53,872 bases of DNA, taken from NCBI GenBank assembly GCA_029261195.1, contig JAJDBU010000073.1:1-53872 (forward strand). The letters are read 5' to 3'. Below are positions 34,182 through 43,093 of the stretch, piece after piece. Below the pieces are notes generated by a model. It saw only the letters and a program-made list of their open reading frames with translations. It was not told where the DNA came from and searched no databases. The translations under genes were made by a program, and so were the position numbers. Numbering within the stretch: the first letter of the stretch is position 1; every line of letters begins with the position of its first letter. The stretch is from Nitrospirota bacterium. Lineage in GTDB: Bacteria > Nitrospirota > Nitrospiria > SBBL01 > JAADHI01.

Positions 34182-34484
34182 ATGATCCCGCTTTCTTATT
34201 ACATTGTGGTTTCAACCACCATGTTTGTGGTGGGTTTAGTGGGGATTCTGATCCGGAAAAACTTTTTGATTATTTTGTTTTCCATCGAATTAATGCTGAA
34301 TGCCGCCAACATCAACCTGGTCGCCTTTTCCCACTATTCCGGAAAGGTAGACGGGCAGGTCATGTCCATTTTTATTATTGCGGTTGCGGCGGCGGAAGCG
34401 GCTATCGGCCTGGCGATTATCATCATCCTTTTCAGAGGCAAGGCCACAACGAATGTGGATGAGATGGATTTAATGAAATGGTAG
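34182..34484 (+). CDS. nuoK: NADH-quinone oxidoreductase subunit K
   Basis: 100 residues, three membrane helices. Conserved acidic residues are in FSIELMLNAANINLVAFSHY (helix 2, Glu of SIELML) and VAAAEAAIGLAIIIILFRG (helix 3). These two glutamates are part of the proton path next to the quinone module. Start ATG follows the stop of the parE remnant without a gap; an AGGT motif in the remnant serves as ribosome binding site. The translation start region of an essential subunit therefore now depends on sequence from a toxin gene. Confidence 0.95.
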   Translation: MIPLSYYIVVSTTMFVVGLVGILIRKNFLIILFSIELMLNAANINLVAFSHYSGKVDGQVMSIFIIAVAAAEAAIGLAIIIILFRGKATTNVDEMDLMKW

Positions 34485-34528
34485 AAGAACGGTTCGCGGT
34501 TAAACCAACTAGAAAGGCTTGTTCTTAA

Positions 34529-36022
34529 TTGGAAGCGATTGAAACGGTCCGGCCTTTTCTGGCGATCATGGTCTCGCTGGTTGCTGCGGGAGTCATCTTA
34601 AAATACGATAAAAATCCGGATACGCGGGAAGCGGTTTCAATCGTTGCCGGTATGATCAAGTTTGCCCTCGTCATCTCAATGGCGCCGGTGGTGCTTGCCG
34701 GAGGGACGTATAGCTATACGCTTCTAACTTTTGTGCCCGGCCTTGATATTGCGTTCAGAGTCGATGCGCTCGGTCTTTTTTTCGCCACCGTCGCATCATC
34801 CCTCTGGATTGTGACCACTTGTTATTCCATTGGTTACATGCGGACGGCGGGAGAGAAAAACCAGACTCGGTTTTATTCCTGCTTCGCGGTCAGTGTGTCG
34901 TCAGCCTTGGCGATTGCCTTTTCCGCAAACCTGCTGACGCTGTTTATTTTTTATGAAATTCTGTCTTTTTCCACCTTTCCGCTTGTCGCTCACAAAGGCA
35001 CTCAGACCGCCTTTGAAGGCGCGAAGAAGTACATGATCTACCTCTTCGGCACCTCGAAGACCTTCTTTCTGGCCGCCCTCATCCTGACCTACAACATCGC
35101 CGGAACCCTCGATTTTACACAGGGCGGACTGTTTAACGGTCAGGGTTCTTCCATGATGTTGACAGTGACTTACATCCTCTTCATTGCCGGGATTGCGAAG
35201 GCAGGCATCATGCCCTTTCATGCCTGGCTTCCGGGGGCGATGGTCGCACCTACGCCGGTGAGCGCCCTCTTACATGCCGTGGCGGTTGTGAAGGTGGGGG
35301 TCTTTTCAGTGCTGCGGGTGATTTTTCATGTCTTCGGTTTGGATTTAATGCAAAGCCTGAACTTAGGCATTCCGACGGCCTATGTGGTTTCATTCACCAT
35401 TATTATGGCCTCTATCTATGCCCTGACGCGCGATAACCTGAAGGCCCGACTTGCATATTCTACCGTCAGCCAGTTGTCCTACATTATTTTGGGTGCCGCC
35501 TTGCTGACGCCCAGCTCTATGCTTGGCAGCGTGATGCACATCGCGAATCATGCCTTTTCAAAAATCACCCTCTTTTTTTGCGCCGGATCGATCTATGTGG
35601 CAACTCACAAGATTAATATCTCTGAACTTAACGGCATCGGGCGAAAGATGCCCTGGACGATGACGGCCTTTGCCATCGGCACGCTGAGTATGATCGGTGT
35701 ACCTCCGGCGGCTGGGTTTATTACGAAATGGTATCTTGCCATCGGTTCGATTGAGGCCGACCAGATTCCGATCCTGTTCGTCCTGCTTGCGAGCACGGTC
35801 TTAAATGCGGCCTACTTTGTGCCTGTCATCTACAAGGCCTTTTTTCACAAACCGGAGGACCCCTCGGCAGAGGCGGAGGGCAACTACGGCATCCATCATG
35901 ACGATATCCGGGAGGCCCCGAAATTTGTTGTGGTGCCTCTGGTCTTCACCGCAACGATGTCCCTCTTGATCGGTCTTTTCCCCAGTTATTTTATGGCGCT
36001 CGCCAGGGGGGTTTTTCAATGA
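34529..36022 (+). CDS. MrpD/NuoL-like antiporter subunit of complex I, first copy
   Basis: 497 residues from a TTG start, about 14 membrane helices (Proton_antipo_M family). The key residues are present: Glu143 in LLTLFIFYEILSFSTFPLV, Lys224 in FIAGIAKAGIMPFHAWLP, and Lys255 in LLHAVAVVKVGVFSVL. The sequence (MVAPTPVSALLHA) is closer to MrpD/HyfB-type antiporter subunits than to standard NuoL and has no lateral-helix C-terminus. It should form one proton channel. The 36019-36022 overlap with the next gene (ATGA) shows tight coupling. Its position after nuoK is where nuoL normally stands. Confidence 0.85.
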   Translation: MEAIETVRPFLAIMVSLVAAGVILKYDKNPDTREAVSIVAGMIKFALVISMAPVVLAGGTYSYTLLTFVPGLDIAFRVDALGLFFATVASSLWIVTTCYSIGYMRTAGEKNQTRFYSCFAVSVSSALAIAFSANLLTLFIFYEILSFSTFPLVAHKGTQTAFEGAKKYMIYLFGTSKTFFLAALILTYNIAGTLDFTQGGLFNGQGSSMMLTVTYILFIAGIAKAGIMPFHAWLPGAMVAPTPVSALLHAVAVVKVGVFSVLRVIFHVFGLDLMQSLNLGIPTAYVVSFTIIMASIYALTRDNLKARLAYSTVSQLSYIILGAALLTPSSMLGSVMHIANHAFSKITLFFCAGSIYVATHKINISELNGIGRKMPWTMTAFAIGTLSMIGVPPAAGFITKWYLAIGSIEADQIPILFVLLASTVLNAAYFVPVIYKAFFHKPEDPSAEAEGNYGIHHDDIREAPKFVVVPLVFTATMSLLIGLFPSYFMALARGVFQ

Positions 36023-37887
36023 TTCACTGGGTTCATCCGGCGCTCTTCTTTTTTATTGCCGCAGCAGCGCTTCCCTTTTTAAAAGAAACTCAAAGAAAAT
36101 TCATCCAACTTGGCGCACCCATACTTTCCCTGCTTCCTTTGTACTACGCCTCAAAAGGCACACATGGTGTCATCAATCTGATGGGGCAGGAATTAACCTT
36201 TGGCCGTGTTGACAGCTTGAGCCTGGTCTTCGGCACTATTTTTGCCATTATCGGTTTTATCGGCATGTTGTACGGCTTCCACCTGAAAACCGTCCGGGAG
36301 CACATCGCGGCCTTTGTTTACGGCGGCGGGGCCATGGGAGCCGTTTTTGCGGGTGACCTTTTTACACTCTTCTTCTTTTGGGAGTTGATGTCCTTCTCAT
36401 CGGTTTTCATCATCTGGTTCGGCGGCCATCAACGATCTGCAAAGGCCGGAATGCGCTACCTGCTCATTCATACCTTTGGTGGCGTCATGTTCCTGGGCGG
36501 TATCATCATCCACGTGGTGAATACGGGTGATATCAGTTTTTCGGCAATGGACCCGGGTGGATGGGCAGGCGGCTTGATGATTTTCGGCTTTTTGGTAAAC
36601 GCTGGCGGGCCGCCCTTACATGCCTGGTTACCGGATGCCTACCCGGAAGGCAGTGTCACCGGGACGATTTGGTTGGCGACATTTACTACGAAAGTCGCGG
36701 TCTATGCCTTGGTACGGGGTTTTCCCGGCGCAGAAGTTCTGATTTATGTCGGGCTCTTTATGACTTTGTTCGGTCTCGGCATGACGATTCTCGAAAATGA
36801 TATTCGTCGTCTGCTTTCCTATCACATCATCAGTCAGGTCGGTTATATGGTCGCCGCAATCGGTGTCGGCACGGAATTGGCGATCAACGGGGCCGTCGCC
36901 CATGCGATCAACAATATCTTGTTTAAAGGCTTGTTAATGATGGGCATGGGCTCGGTGATCTACATGACCGGAAAGCGCAAGGCGACCGATCTTGGTGGTC
37001 TTGGTAAGGTGATGCCGATGACGGCCCTGCTTTATATGATCGGGGGCTTTTCGATTTCCGGCGTACCCCTCTTTAACGGTTTTGTAAGCAAAGGCATGAT
37101 TATCGGTTCAGCCGCAGAAGCCCATTTCCCCGTCACAACCCTCCTGCTCACTTTGGCGGCCTCGGGTACTTTTCTTTCGACCACGCTAAAACTCCCTTTC
37201 AATGTGTTTGTGGGTCGCGATAAAAAGTTAAAAGTGACGGATCCACCCCCCAATATGCTGATGGCCATGGGGATTGCAGCGGCATTTTGTACGATGATCG
37301 GCGTTTATCCTACCCTGCTGATTCAATACCTGCCTTACCCGGATGTGGAATATCACACCTTTACGGTCAGCCATCTGGTGATGCAGTTTCAGATTCTATT
37401 GACGGCTCTCGTTGTCTTTTTCATCTTCCTTGAAAAGCTCCGCCCCCATACCACAATTAGTCTGGACACGGATTGGTTTTACCGGAAAGGCGGCACGCTT
37501 TTTTTGAAGCTGGCCCACGGTCCGATTGCCATCTGGGAAGGCTTCATTGTCGAGGCGTACAAAGCGGCCATCATTCGACCGACTAAATGGTTTATACAGG
37601 TCTGTCGACGCTTTGATGTAGGCGTAATCGACCGGATTGTCAACGAAATCGGACGCGGGGTAAGCGGGGGGAGCTGGATTACCAACGGGTTTGAGAAATA
37701 TATCATTTATGGTTTCATCAACGTCGTCGGTTATGCCAATCACATTGCCGCACGCATCCTGAAACGGCTTCAGACCGGATCGGTGCATAACTACGCAATG
37801 ATCATCATCGTCGGTATTTTTATCTTGGTGAATATCTACATGTTCTTTGGAGAAGAATTGGCCGGGTTCATGGTTGCGGCGAAGTAG
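36019..37887 (+). CDS. NuoL/MrpD-like antiporter subunit with C-terminal extension, second copy
   Basis: 622 residues. The first 430 form an antiporter domain with Glu122 (FTLFFFWELMSFSSVF) and Lys225 (ATFTTKVAVYALV). The mid-membrane Lys of helix 7 is an Asn (Asn194 in FLVNAGGPPLHAWLPDA). The C-terminal 150 residues (DTDWFYRKGGTLFLKLA, then KRLQTGSVHNYAMIIIVGIF) resemble the NuoL tail that carries the long lateral helix and last transmembrane helix. It may therefore be the functional NuoL of this complex, with an altered channel. A hicBA pair is inserted directly behind it. Confidence 0.85.
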   Translation: MIHWVHPALFFFIAAAALPFLKETQRKFIQLGAPILSLLPLYYASKGTHGVINLMGQELTFGRVDSLSLVFGTIFAIIGFIGMLYGFHLKTVREHIAAFVYGGGAMGAVFAGDLFTLFFFWELMSFSSVFIIWFGGHQRSAKAGMRYLLIHTFGGVMFLGGIIIHVVNTGDISFSAMDPGGWAGGLMIFGFLVNAGGPPLHAWLPDAYPEGSVTGTIWLATFTTKVAVYALVRGFPGAEVLIYVGLFMTLFGLGMTILENDIRRLLSYHIISQVGYMVAAIGVGTELAINGAVAHAINNILFKGLLMMGMGSVIYMTGKRKATDLGGLGKVMPMTALLYMIGGFSISGVPLFNGFVSKGMIIGSAAEAHFPVTTLLLTLAASGTFLSTTLKLPFNVFVGRDKKLKVTDPPPNMLMAMGIAAAFCTMIGVYPTLLIQYLPYPDVEYHTFTVSHLVMQFQILLTALVVFFIFLEKLRPHTTISLDTDWFYRKGGTLFLKLAHGPIAIWEGFIVEAYKAAIIRPTKWFIQVCRRFDVGVIDRIVNEIGRGVSGGSWITNGFEKYIIYGFINVVGYANHIAARILKRLQTGSVHNYAMIIIVGIFILVNIYMFFGEELAGFMVAAK

Positions 37888-37901
37888 GAAGAGGTGAACG
37901 G

Positions 37902-38129
37902 ATGAAACACGAATTTAAAATTATTGTCGAAAAGCACCCGGATGGATATCTTGCTTATCCACTTGGATTAAAAGGGGTTGTTGTGAGTGAAGGCGCGTCT
38001 TATGAAGAAGCGCTCTTCAACGTGAAATCTGCGATAACATTCCATATTGAAACGTTTGGTTCTGAAGTCTTTGAGGAAGAAGACCCGATTATGGAAGCCT
38101 TTGTCGCAGAAGCGGGCATTTCAGTCTAG
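37902..38129 (+). CDS. hicB: HicB-type antitoxin inside the nuo operon
   Basis: 75 residues: MKHEFKIIVEKHPDGYLAYP, then LKGVVVSEGASYEEALFNVK and a FHIETFGSEVFEEEDPIMEA end. This is the HicB partial-RNase-H-like fold (xxDGYLAYxPxLxGVVxxGxTxEEAxxNVxxAI). A strong AGGAAGAGGTG lies before the ATG. The protein neutralises HicA and, in longer forms, represses its own promoter; this one has no C-terminal DNA-binding domain. It starts 15 bases after the antiporter gene, so the pair is read from the nuo promoter unless it has its own. Confidence 0.88.
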   Translation: MKHEFKIIVEKHPDGYLAYPLGLKGVVVSEGASYEEALFNVKSAITFHIETFGSEVFEEEDPIMEAFVAEAGISV

Positions 38130-38368
38130 TGGTGCGATTTCCAGTTGATGCCCCAATAACAAAGGTAATGAAGACTTTGAAAAGCCTTGGATTTTCATTG
38201 ATACGAGAAAAAGAACACATTTCAATGCTCAGAATAAATTCAGATGGATCAAAAACACCACTGACGATACCGAATCACAAGACCCTGAAGAGCTCAACTT
38301 TAAGAACAATCTGCACCCAGTCCGGTATCTCACGTCGTGATTTTTTGAATGCCTATGAAAAAGCATAA
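38129..38368 (+). CDS. hicA: HicA-type mRNA interferase toxin inside the nuo operon
   Basis: 79 residues from a GTG start that overlaps the hicB stop by one base. The double-stranded RNA-binding-like fold is recognisable: MKTLKSLGFSLIREKEHISM then NSDGSKTPLTIPNHKTLKSS, with the conserved His in EKEHISML and in PNHKTLKSSTL, and QSGISRRDFLNAY at the end. HicA cleaves mRNA. With hicB it is complete, unlike the parE remnant. Order antitoxin-first is the reverse of classic hicAB but occurs often. Confidence 0.9.
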   Translation: MVRFPVDAPITKVMKTLKSLGFSLIREKEHISMLRINSDGSKTPLTIPNHKTLKSSTLRTICTQSGISRRDFLNAYEKA

Positions 38369-38409
38369 AACAATGATGAACTGCTTGCGTTCAAACAGGA
38401 AAGAAATTC

Positions 38410-39993
38410 ATGCTCAGCACACTCGGTGAAATATTAGCAAGCGATCAGATTGGTTTTCCGATCCTGTCGCTTATGACCTTCATCCCACTGGCAGCGTCCG
38501 TGATGATTGCGATGATGAAAGACGGTCAGATGATTCGGAAGGTCGCTTTGATTGCCACGGGGACTGCTTTCCTCCTGTCCGTCTTTCTGCCTCTTCTTTT
38601 TGAGGGCGGCACTGCCGACATGCAGTTTGTCGAGCAATATACCTGGATTGCACCCCTGGGCATTACCTATCACGTCGGGGTGGATGGTATCAGTATCCTC
38701 CTGGTGGTCCTCACGACTTTTCTTTCGGTCCTGACGCTTGCTTTCTCATGGAAAGGCATTGAGCATTATTTCAAACAATATGTGATTTGTCTGCTCTTTC
38801 TGGAGACCATGGTCCTCGGCGTTTTCTGTGCCCTCGACCTCTTCCTCTTCTTCCTTTATTGGGAGATTATGCTGATTCCGATGTACTTCCTGATTAAAAC
38901 CTGGGGTGGGGCCCAGCGTGATTATGCTTCACTGAAGTTTGTGCTGTATACCCTTGTGGGCAGTGTTTTGATGCTGGTCGGATTTGTCATCCTCTACCTG
39001 AATCACCACACGTTGACCGGCATCTATTCTTTCGATTTGATCGAAATCCTCAAGGCGCCTCTTTCACGCACGAAGCAGCTTTGGATTTTTTCCCTGCTCT
39101 TTTTCGGTTTTGCCTTTAAAGTACCCATGTTCCCTTTTCATACCTGGTTACCCGATGCCCATGTGCAAGCGCCAACGGCGGGCAGTGTTTTGTTAGCCGG
39201 TGTGCTTTTGAAAATGGGGACCTATGGTTTCGTCCGATTTTCGCTTCCGCTTTTACCGGAAGCTTCCATTTATTTTGTGCCGCTGATGTCTATTCTGGGA
39301 GTGATTGGTATCATCTATGGGGCCTTGCTGGCGCTGGCTCAGGACGACATTAAAAAACTGATTGCCTACTCCTCCATCAGCCATCTTGGTTTTGTCATTC
39401 TCGGGATTTTCGCGCTTAACGACATGGGCATACAAGGCGGCATCATTCAAATGATCAACCACGGTATTTCCACCTCCGGTCTTTTTTTTATCGTTGGTTT
39501 CCTTTACAACCGGCGCCACACACGCGCCATTTCAGAATATGGCGGCCTCGCAAAACAGGTTCCGATTTTGGCCGGGTTTTACCTGCTCATCAGCATGTCT
39601 TCACTTGCCTTCCCGGGCACAAACGGTTTTGTTGGCGAGTTGATGATTTTGCTCGGAGCAATGAAAACAAATTGGCCGATCGCATCCTTCGCCTTTATCG
39701 GTGTGCTTCTGGCCGGAGCCTACTTGCTGTGGCTTTATCAAAGAATCATGATGGGTGAGCTGACAAATCCCGAAAATAAAAAATTACTTGATCTGGACCG
39801 TATTGAAATCAGCATCTGTACCGCATTGACGGTCGTGATCTTATGGATGGGGATCTACCCCTTTCCCTTCTTAAAGATGATGGACGGCTCAGTCACCTTC
39901 ATCACAAACAGATTGAACAGTGTTGAGGTGCTTGCTAAAGCACCGGAGACGGAAAAATTCGTCCTGAAAACAAAAGCCCTTAAGGAGGACTGA
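38410..39993 (+). CDS. nuoM: NADH-quinone oxidoreductase subunit M, first copy
   Basis: 527 residues with AGGAAAG before the ATG, about 14 membrane helices. Key residues are intact: Glu152 (FLFFLYWEIMLIPMYFL), Lys237 (FGFAFKVPMFPFHTWLPDAH), and Lys268 (AGVLLKMGTYGF). Conserved ALAQDDIKKLIAYSSISHLG and MINHGISTSGLFFIVGF follow. It is a normal NuoM, forming one proton channel in the membrane arm. The last base overlaps the next start, with an AAGGAGG site ahead. Confidence 0.94.
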   Translation: MLSTLGEILASDQIGFPILSLMTFIPLAASVMIAMMKDGQMIRKVALIATGTAFLLSVFLPLLFEGGTADMQFVEQYTWIAPLGITYHVGVDGISILLVVLTTFLSVLTLAFSWKGIEHYFKQYVICLLFLETMVLGVFCALDLFLFFLYWEIMLIPMYFLIKTWGGAQRDYASLKFVLYTLVGSVLMLVGFVILYLNHHTLTGIYSFDLIEILKAPLSRTKQLWIFSLLFFGFAFKVPMFPFHTWLPDAHVQAPTAGSVLLAGVLLKMGTYGFVRFSLPLLPEASIYFVPLMSILGVIGIIYGALLALAQDDIKKLIAYSSISHLGFVILGIFALNDMGIQGGIIQMINHGISTSGLFFIVGFLYNRRHTRAISEYGGLAKQVPILAGFYLLISMSSLAFPGTNGFVGELMILLGAMKTNWPIASFAFIGVLLAGAYLLWLYQRIMMGELTNPENKKLLDLDRIEISICTALTVVILWMGIYPFPFLKMMDGSVTFITNRLNSVEVLAKAPETEKFVLKTKALKED

Positions 39994-41621
39994 TGCTCGA
40001 CGACTACATCTTATCCATCATCCTCTTCGCGCCTTTCGTGGGTGCGTCGATTCTCTTTTTTGTCTCCAATAAGCACCGTGACCTTGTTCATGCGATTGCA
40101 GTGACTTTCTCCGGCATTCCTCTGATTGTCTCCGGCTATCTCCTCTATATCTTCGACATTGAAAAAGGCGGCTTTCAATTCCAGCAACAGACCGTCTGGT
40201 CTGAGTCTCTTGGGATCTCCTTCTTTTTGGGAGTCGACGGCATCGGGACCCCGATGGTGCTGGCTTCTGCCCTTCTGATGTTCTGCGGCATCTTCGTCTC
40301 CTGGAATGTGCAAGACCGGCTGAAAGAATTTTATATCAACTTGTTGGTGCTCGGTTCGGCGACGATGGGCGTGTATATGTCCCTCGACCTTTTCTTCCTC
40401 TTTTTCTTCTACGAATTATCGGTCATCCCCATGTACCTTTTCCTCACCATGTGGGGACGGCACACCAAGGGTTATACCGATATGAAGGGCATCCTCAATA
40501 TGGAGGGCAAGGAGAAACGGGATTCGGTCAACTTCTTTCTCAATTTCAATAAAAACAGTAAAGAATACGCGGCGATGAAATTAACGCTTTATCTCTCCCT
40601 CGGGGCGGTCGTGTCACTACTGGGCATTCTGTTGGTCTATGTCGAAACGGGTTTGAACACCTTTAATATTATTGAAATCGCCGAGAAAGGGAAGCTGCCC
40701 GGGAATATTCGGGAGATTGCATTTTTCCTGATTTTTATCGGTTTCGCGCCGATTGCCGCCATCTTTCCCTTTCATTCCTGGTCTCCCGTCGGTTATGCCG
40801 CAGCTCCCCCTGCTGCCAGCATGATGCACGCCGGGGTCTTAAAAAAACTGGGGCAATTTACCATCATCCGGATTTGCTTCTACCTTTTCCCCGTAGAGAC
40901 GGCAGAATGGATGCCGGTCATCGCCATTATCGCCGTCATCAATATCTTTTATGGCGCTTTTGTCGCCTTCCTGCAAAAGGACACCAAGTTTGTCATCGGT
41001 TATTCCTCAGTGGCCCACATGGGCTACATCTTTCTGGGCATGGCCTCGCTGAATATGATCAGCCTCTCCGGCGCGGTCTTCTTTCTCTATGCCGATGCAA
41101 TGGCAATGGGTCTGCTTTTTGCCCTGTCCGGATTTATCTATTACCAGTCGCATACGATGGATATCGGATCGCTGGGTGGACTGGTTCACAAGATGCCCTT
41201 TGTGACCTGCTGCTTCGTTGTGGGTGCAGCGGCTTCTTTCGGTATTCCCGGAGGCATGAACTTTGTCGGGGAACTGATGGTGTTTATCGGGGCCTGGGAG
41301 GTTTATCCTGTGCAGACGATATTGGCTGCCATCGCCGTGGTGGTGACCTGGGCTTACTATTTTCGCATGACGCGCACCATGTTTTTTGGAGACTTGAATC
41401 CGAAAATGGCTCATTTAAGAGATGCAACCCGTTGGTTTGAACGGGTGCCGCTGATTTTACTCGTATTTTTCACCCTCTTTTTCGGTATTTTTCCAGGGCA
41501 TTTTATCAGCGTAATTGAAAAAGGGGTTTCTCCGATCCTGTCTAGAATTAATGCAGCATCCACCGGATCGGCGATTGCGCAACAGGTTGATCGTGGTATC
41601 GCAAATGGAGGTGACAGTTAA
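39993..41621 (+). CDS. nuoM: NADH-quinone oxidoreductase subunit M, divergent second copy
   Basis: 542 residues. The family pattern holds (Glu141 in LFFFYELSVIPMYLFLTM; Lys284/285 in HAGVLKKLGQFT). The helix-7 lysine is missing: GFAPIAAIFPFHSWSPVGYA has Ile254 where the first NuoM has Lys237, and the LPDAH motif is changed to SPVGY. There is also a soluble insertion of about 33 residues (KGILNMEGKEKRDSVNFFLN and KNSKE) between helices 5 and 6. Its channel should work differently, or it serves as a spacer. A strong ribosome binding site and one-base overlap with nuoM1 indicate equal expression. Confidence 0.9.
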   Translation: MLDDYILSIILFAPFVGASILFFVSNKHRDLVHAIAVTFSGIPLIVSGYLLYIFDIEKGGFQFQQQTVWSESLGISFFLGVDGIGTPMVLASALLMFCGIFVSWNVQDRLKEFYINLLVLGSATMGVYMSLDLFFLFFFYELSVIPMYLFLTMWGRHTKGYTDMKGILNMEGKEKRDSVNFFLNFNKNSKEYAAMKLTLYLSLGAVVSLLGILLVYVETGLNTFNIIEIAEKGKLPGNIREIAFFLIFIGFAPIAAIFPFHSWSPVGYAAAPPAASMMHAGVLKKLGQFTIIRICFYLFPVETAEWMPVIAIIAVINIFYGAFVAFLQKDTKFVIGYSSVAHMGYIFLGMASLNMISLSGAVFFLYADAMAMGLLFALSGFIYYQSHTMDIGSLGGLVHKMPFVTCCFVVGAAASFGIPGGMNFVGELMVFIGAWEVYPVQTILAAIAVVVTWAYYFRMTRTMFFGDLNPKMAHLRDATRWFERVPLILLVFFTLFFGIFPGHFISVIEKGVSPILSRINAASTGSAIAQQVDRGIANGGDS

Positions 41622-43088
41622 ATGGCGCCTCCCGTCCTCACGCTTGCAGATCTTCAGCTCAGCCTGATTGCGCCAGAGCTTTGGATGACCCTGCTTACCT
41701 GCATCGTGCTCATCCTGGATTTCGCTTGCCCGAAGCTCTCAAAACCGAAACTCGCTTATCTCTCTATGGCGGGCATGGGTCTCATCACCCTGCAATTAGT
41801 GGGATATGCCATTGAAGGTAAGGCTGGAATTTCCTTCGGTGGCATGTTTGTCCTCGATCCGCTCGCCCTCTTTTTTAAGATCTTCATTCTGCTTTCAACA
41901 ATCTTAATGACCCTGGCTTCGATTGATGCCCTGGAAAAAATCCCGCATTTTCGAGGGGAATATTATTTTCTGCTGCTATTCTCCGCCCTCGGCATGATGT
42001 TCATGGTTTCGGCTAACGATTTTCTGTCCCTCTTCATCACCCTCGAATTTTCAACCTTCGGTTTTTACATCCTCGTTGCCTATTTAAGGGACGATCTAAA
42101 GTCGAATGAGGCGGCGATTAAATTCTTCATCCTGGGCGCTCTCGCTGCGGCCATGATCGCCTACGGTGTCTCCCTTGTCTACGGAGAAACCGGCACCGTC
42201 CTTTTCCAGGAAATTGTGGCCATGCGCCCTGAAGCCACCGTGGGCTTGATGATCGGCCTGCTCTTTATCTTTATCGGTGTTTCTTACAAACTTGGCGCGG
42301 TGCCTTTCCACACCTGGGTGCCCGATGTTTACCAGGGCGCGCCAACGACTGTGACAGCCTACCTCTCGGTAGTGCCGAAAGCGGCGACTTTCGGGATCTT
42401 TTTAAGGGTGGTTCTAGGCACCTTTTTAGACCTCAAGGCCGATTGGCAATGGATGATTGTTGCGATTGCCGTCTTGTCGATGACCTATGGCAATATCACG
42501 GCCATCGCCCAGAAAAACATGAAACGCCTTCTGGCCTATTCCGGCATCGCCCAGATCGGCACCGTCCTCATCGGGCTTGCGGCCGGAACCAAGATGGGTA
42601 GCGATGCCATTCTGTTTTACCTGCTCACCTACCTCTTCGCCAACATCGGGGCCTTTATCGTCGTGATCATCTTCCAGAATCTAACCGACAAAGATGACAT
42701 CGAAGACCTGGCCGGCTTGAATCGCCGATCTCCTTTAATGGCTTTTGCTATGCTGCTTTTCCTGCTTTCCTTAGCAGGCGTGCCGCCCCTTGCGGGTTTC
42801 ATCGGCAAGGTCTATGTCCTGGCCGCCGCAGTCAATCAGGGTTTGATTTTTCTGGTTGCCGTCGCCCTCATCAACATGGTGATCTCGTTTTATTATTACC
42901 TCATCGTCGTTAAAAAGATCTACGCAGTAGAACCCACAGAAACCACCCCGATTCAAATCTCAAGTCACCTCAAAATCGCCCTCTATGTCAGCATCGCCGG
43001 AGTCCTTCTCTTAGGCATCTGGCCGAAACCCTTTATTGAAGCCTCTGTTGCGGCGACCAGCGTTTTTACGGATTTGGTGCTGCGGTAA
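41622..43088 (+). CDS. nuoN: NADH-quinone oxidoreductase subunit N
   Basis: 488 residues, GGAGGTGA before the ATG. Key residues present: Glu142 (LSLFITLEFSTFGFYIL), Lys223 (GVSYKLGAVPFHTWVPDVYQ), Lys253 (SVVPKAATFGIFL). The GAPTTVTAYLSVVPKAA motif is specific to NuoN. It sits next to NuoK in the arm. It ends the operon; uvrC lies 5 bases away on the opposite strand, and I see no strong terminator hairpin between the two stops. Confidence 0.95.
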   Translation: MAPPVLTLADLQLSLIAPELWMTLLTCIVLILDFACPKLSKPKLAYLSMAGMGLITLQLVGYAIEGKAGISFGGMFVLDPLALFFKIFILLSTILMTLASIDALEKIPHFRGEYYFLLLFSALGMMFMVSANDFLSLFITLEFSTFGFYILVAYLRDDLKSNEAAIKFFILGALAAAMIAYGVSLVYGETGTVLFQEIVAMRPEATVGLMIGLLFIFIGVSYKLGAVPFHTWVPDVYQGAPTTVTAYLSVVPKAATFGIFLRVVLGTFLDLKADWQWMIVAIAVLSMTYGNITAIAQKNMKRLLAYSGIAQIGTVLIGLAAGTKMGSDAILFYLLTYLFANIGAFIVVIIFQNLTDKDDIEDLAGLNRRSPLMAFAMLLFLLSLAGVPPLAGFIGKVYVLAAAVNQGLIFLVAVALINMVISFYYYLIVVKKIYAVEPTETTPIQISSHLKIALYVSIAGVLLLGIWPKPFIEASVAATSVFTDLVLR

Positions 43089-43093
43089 GCTGT

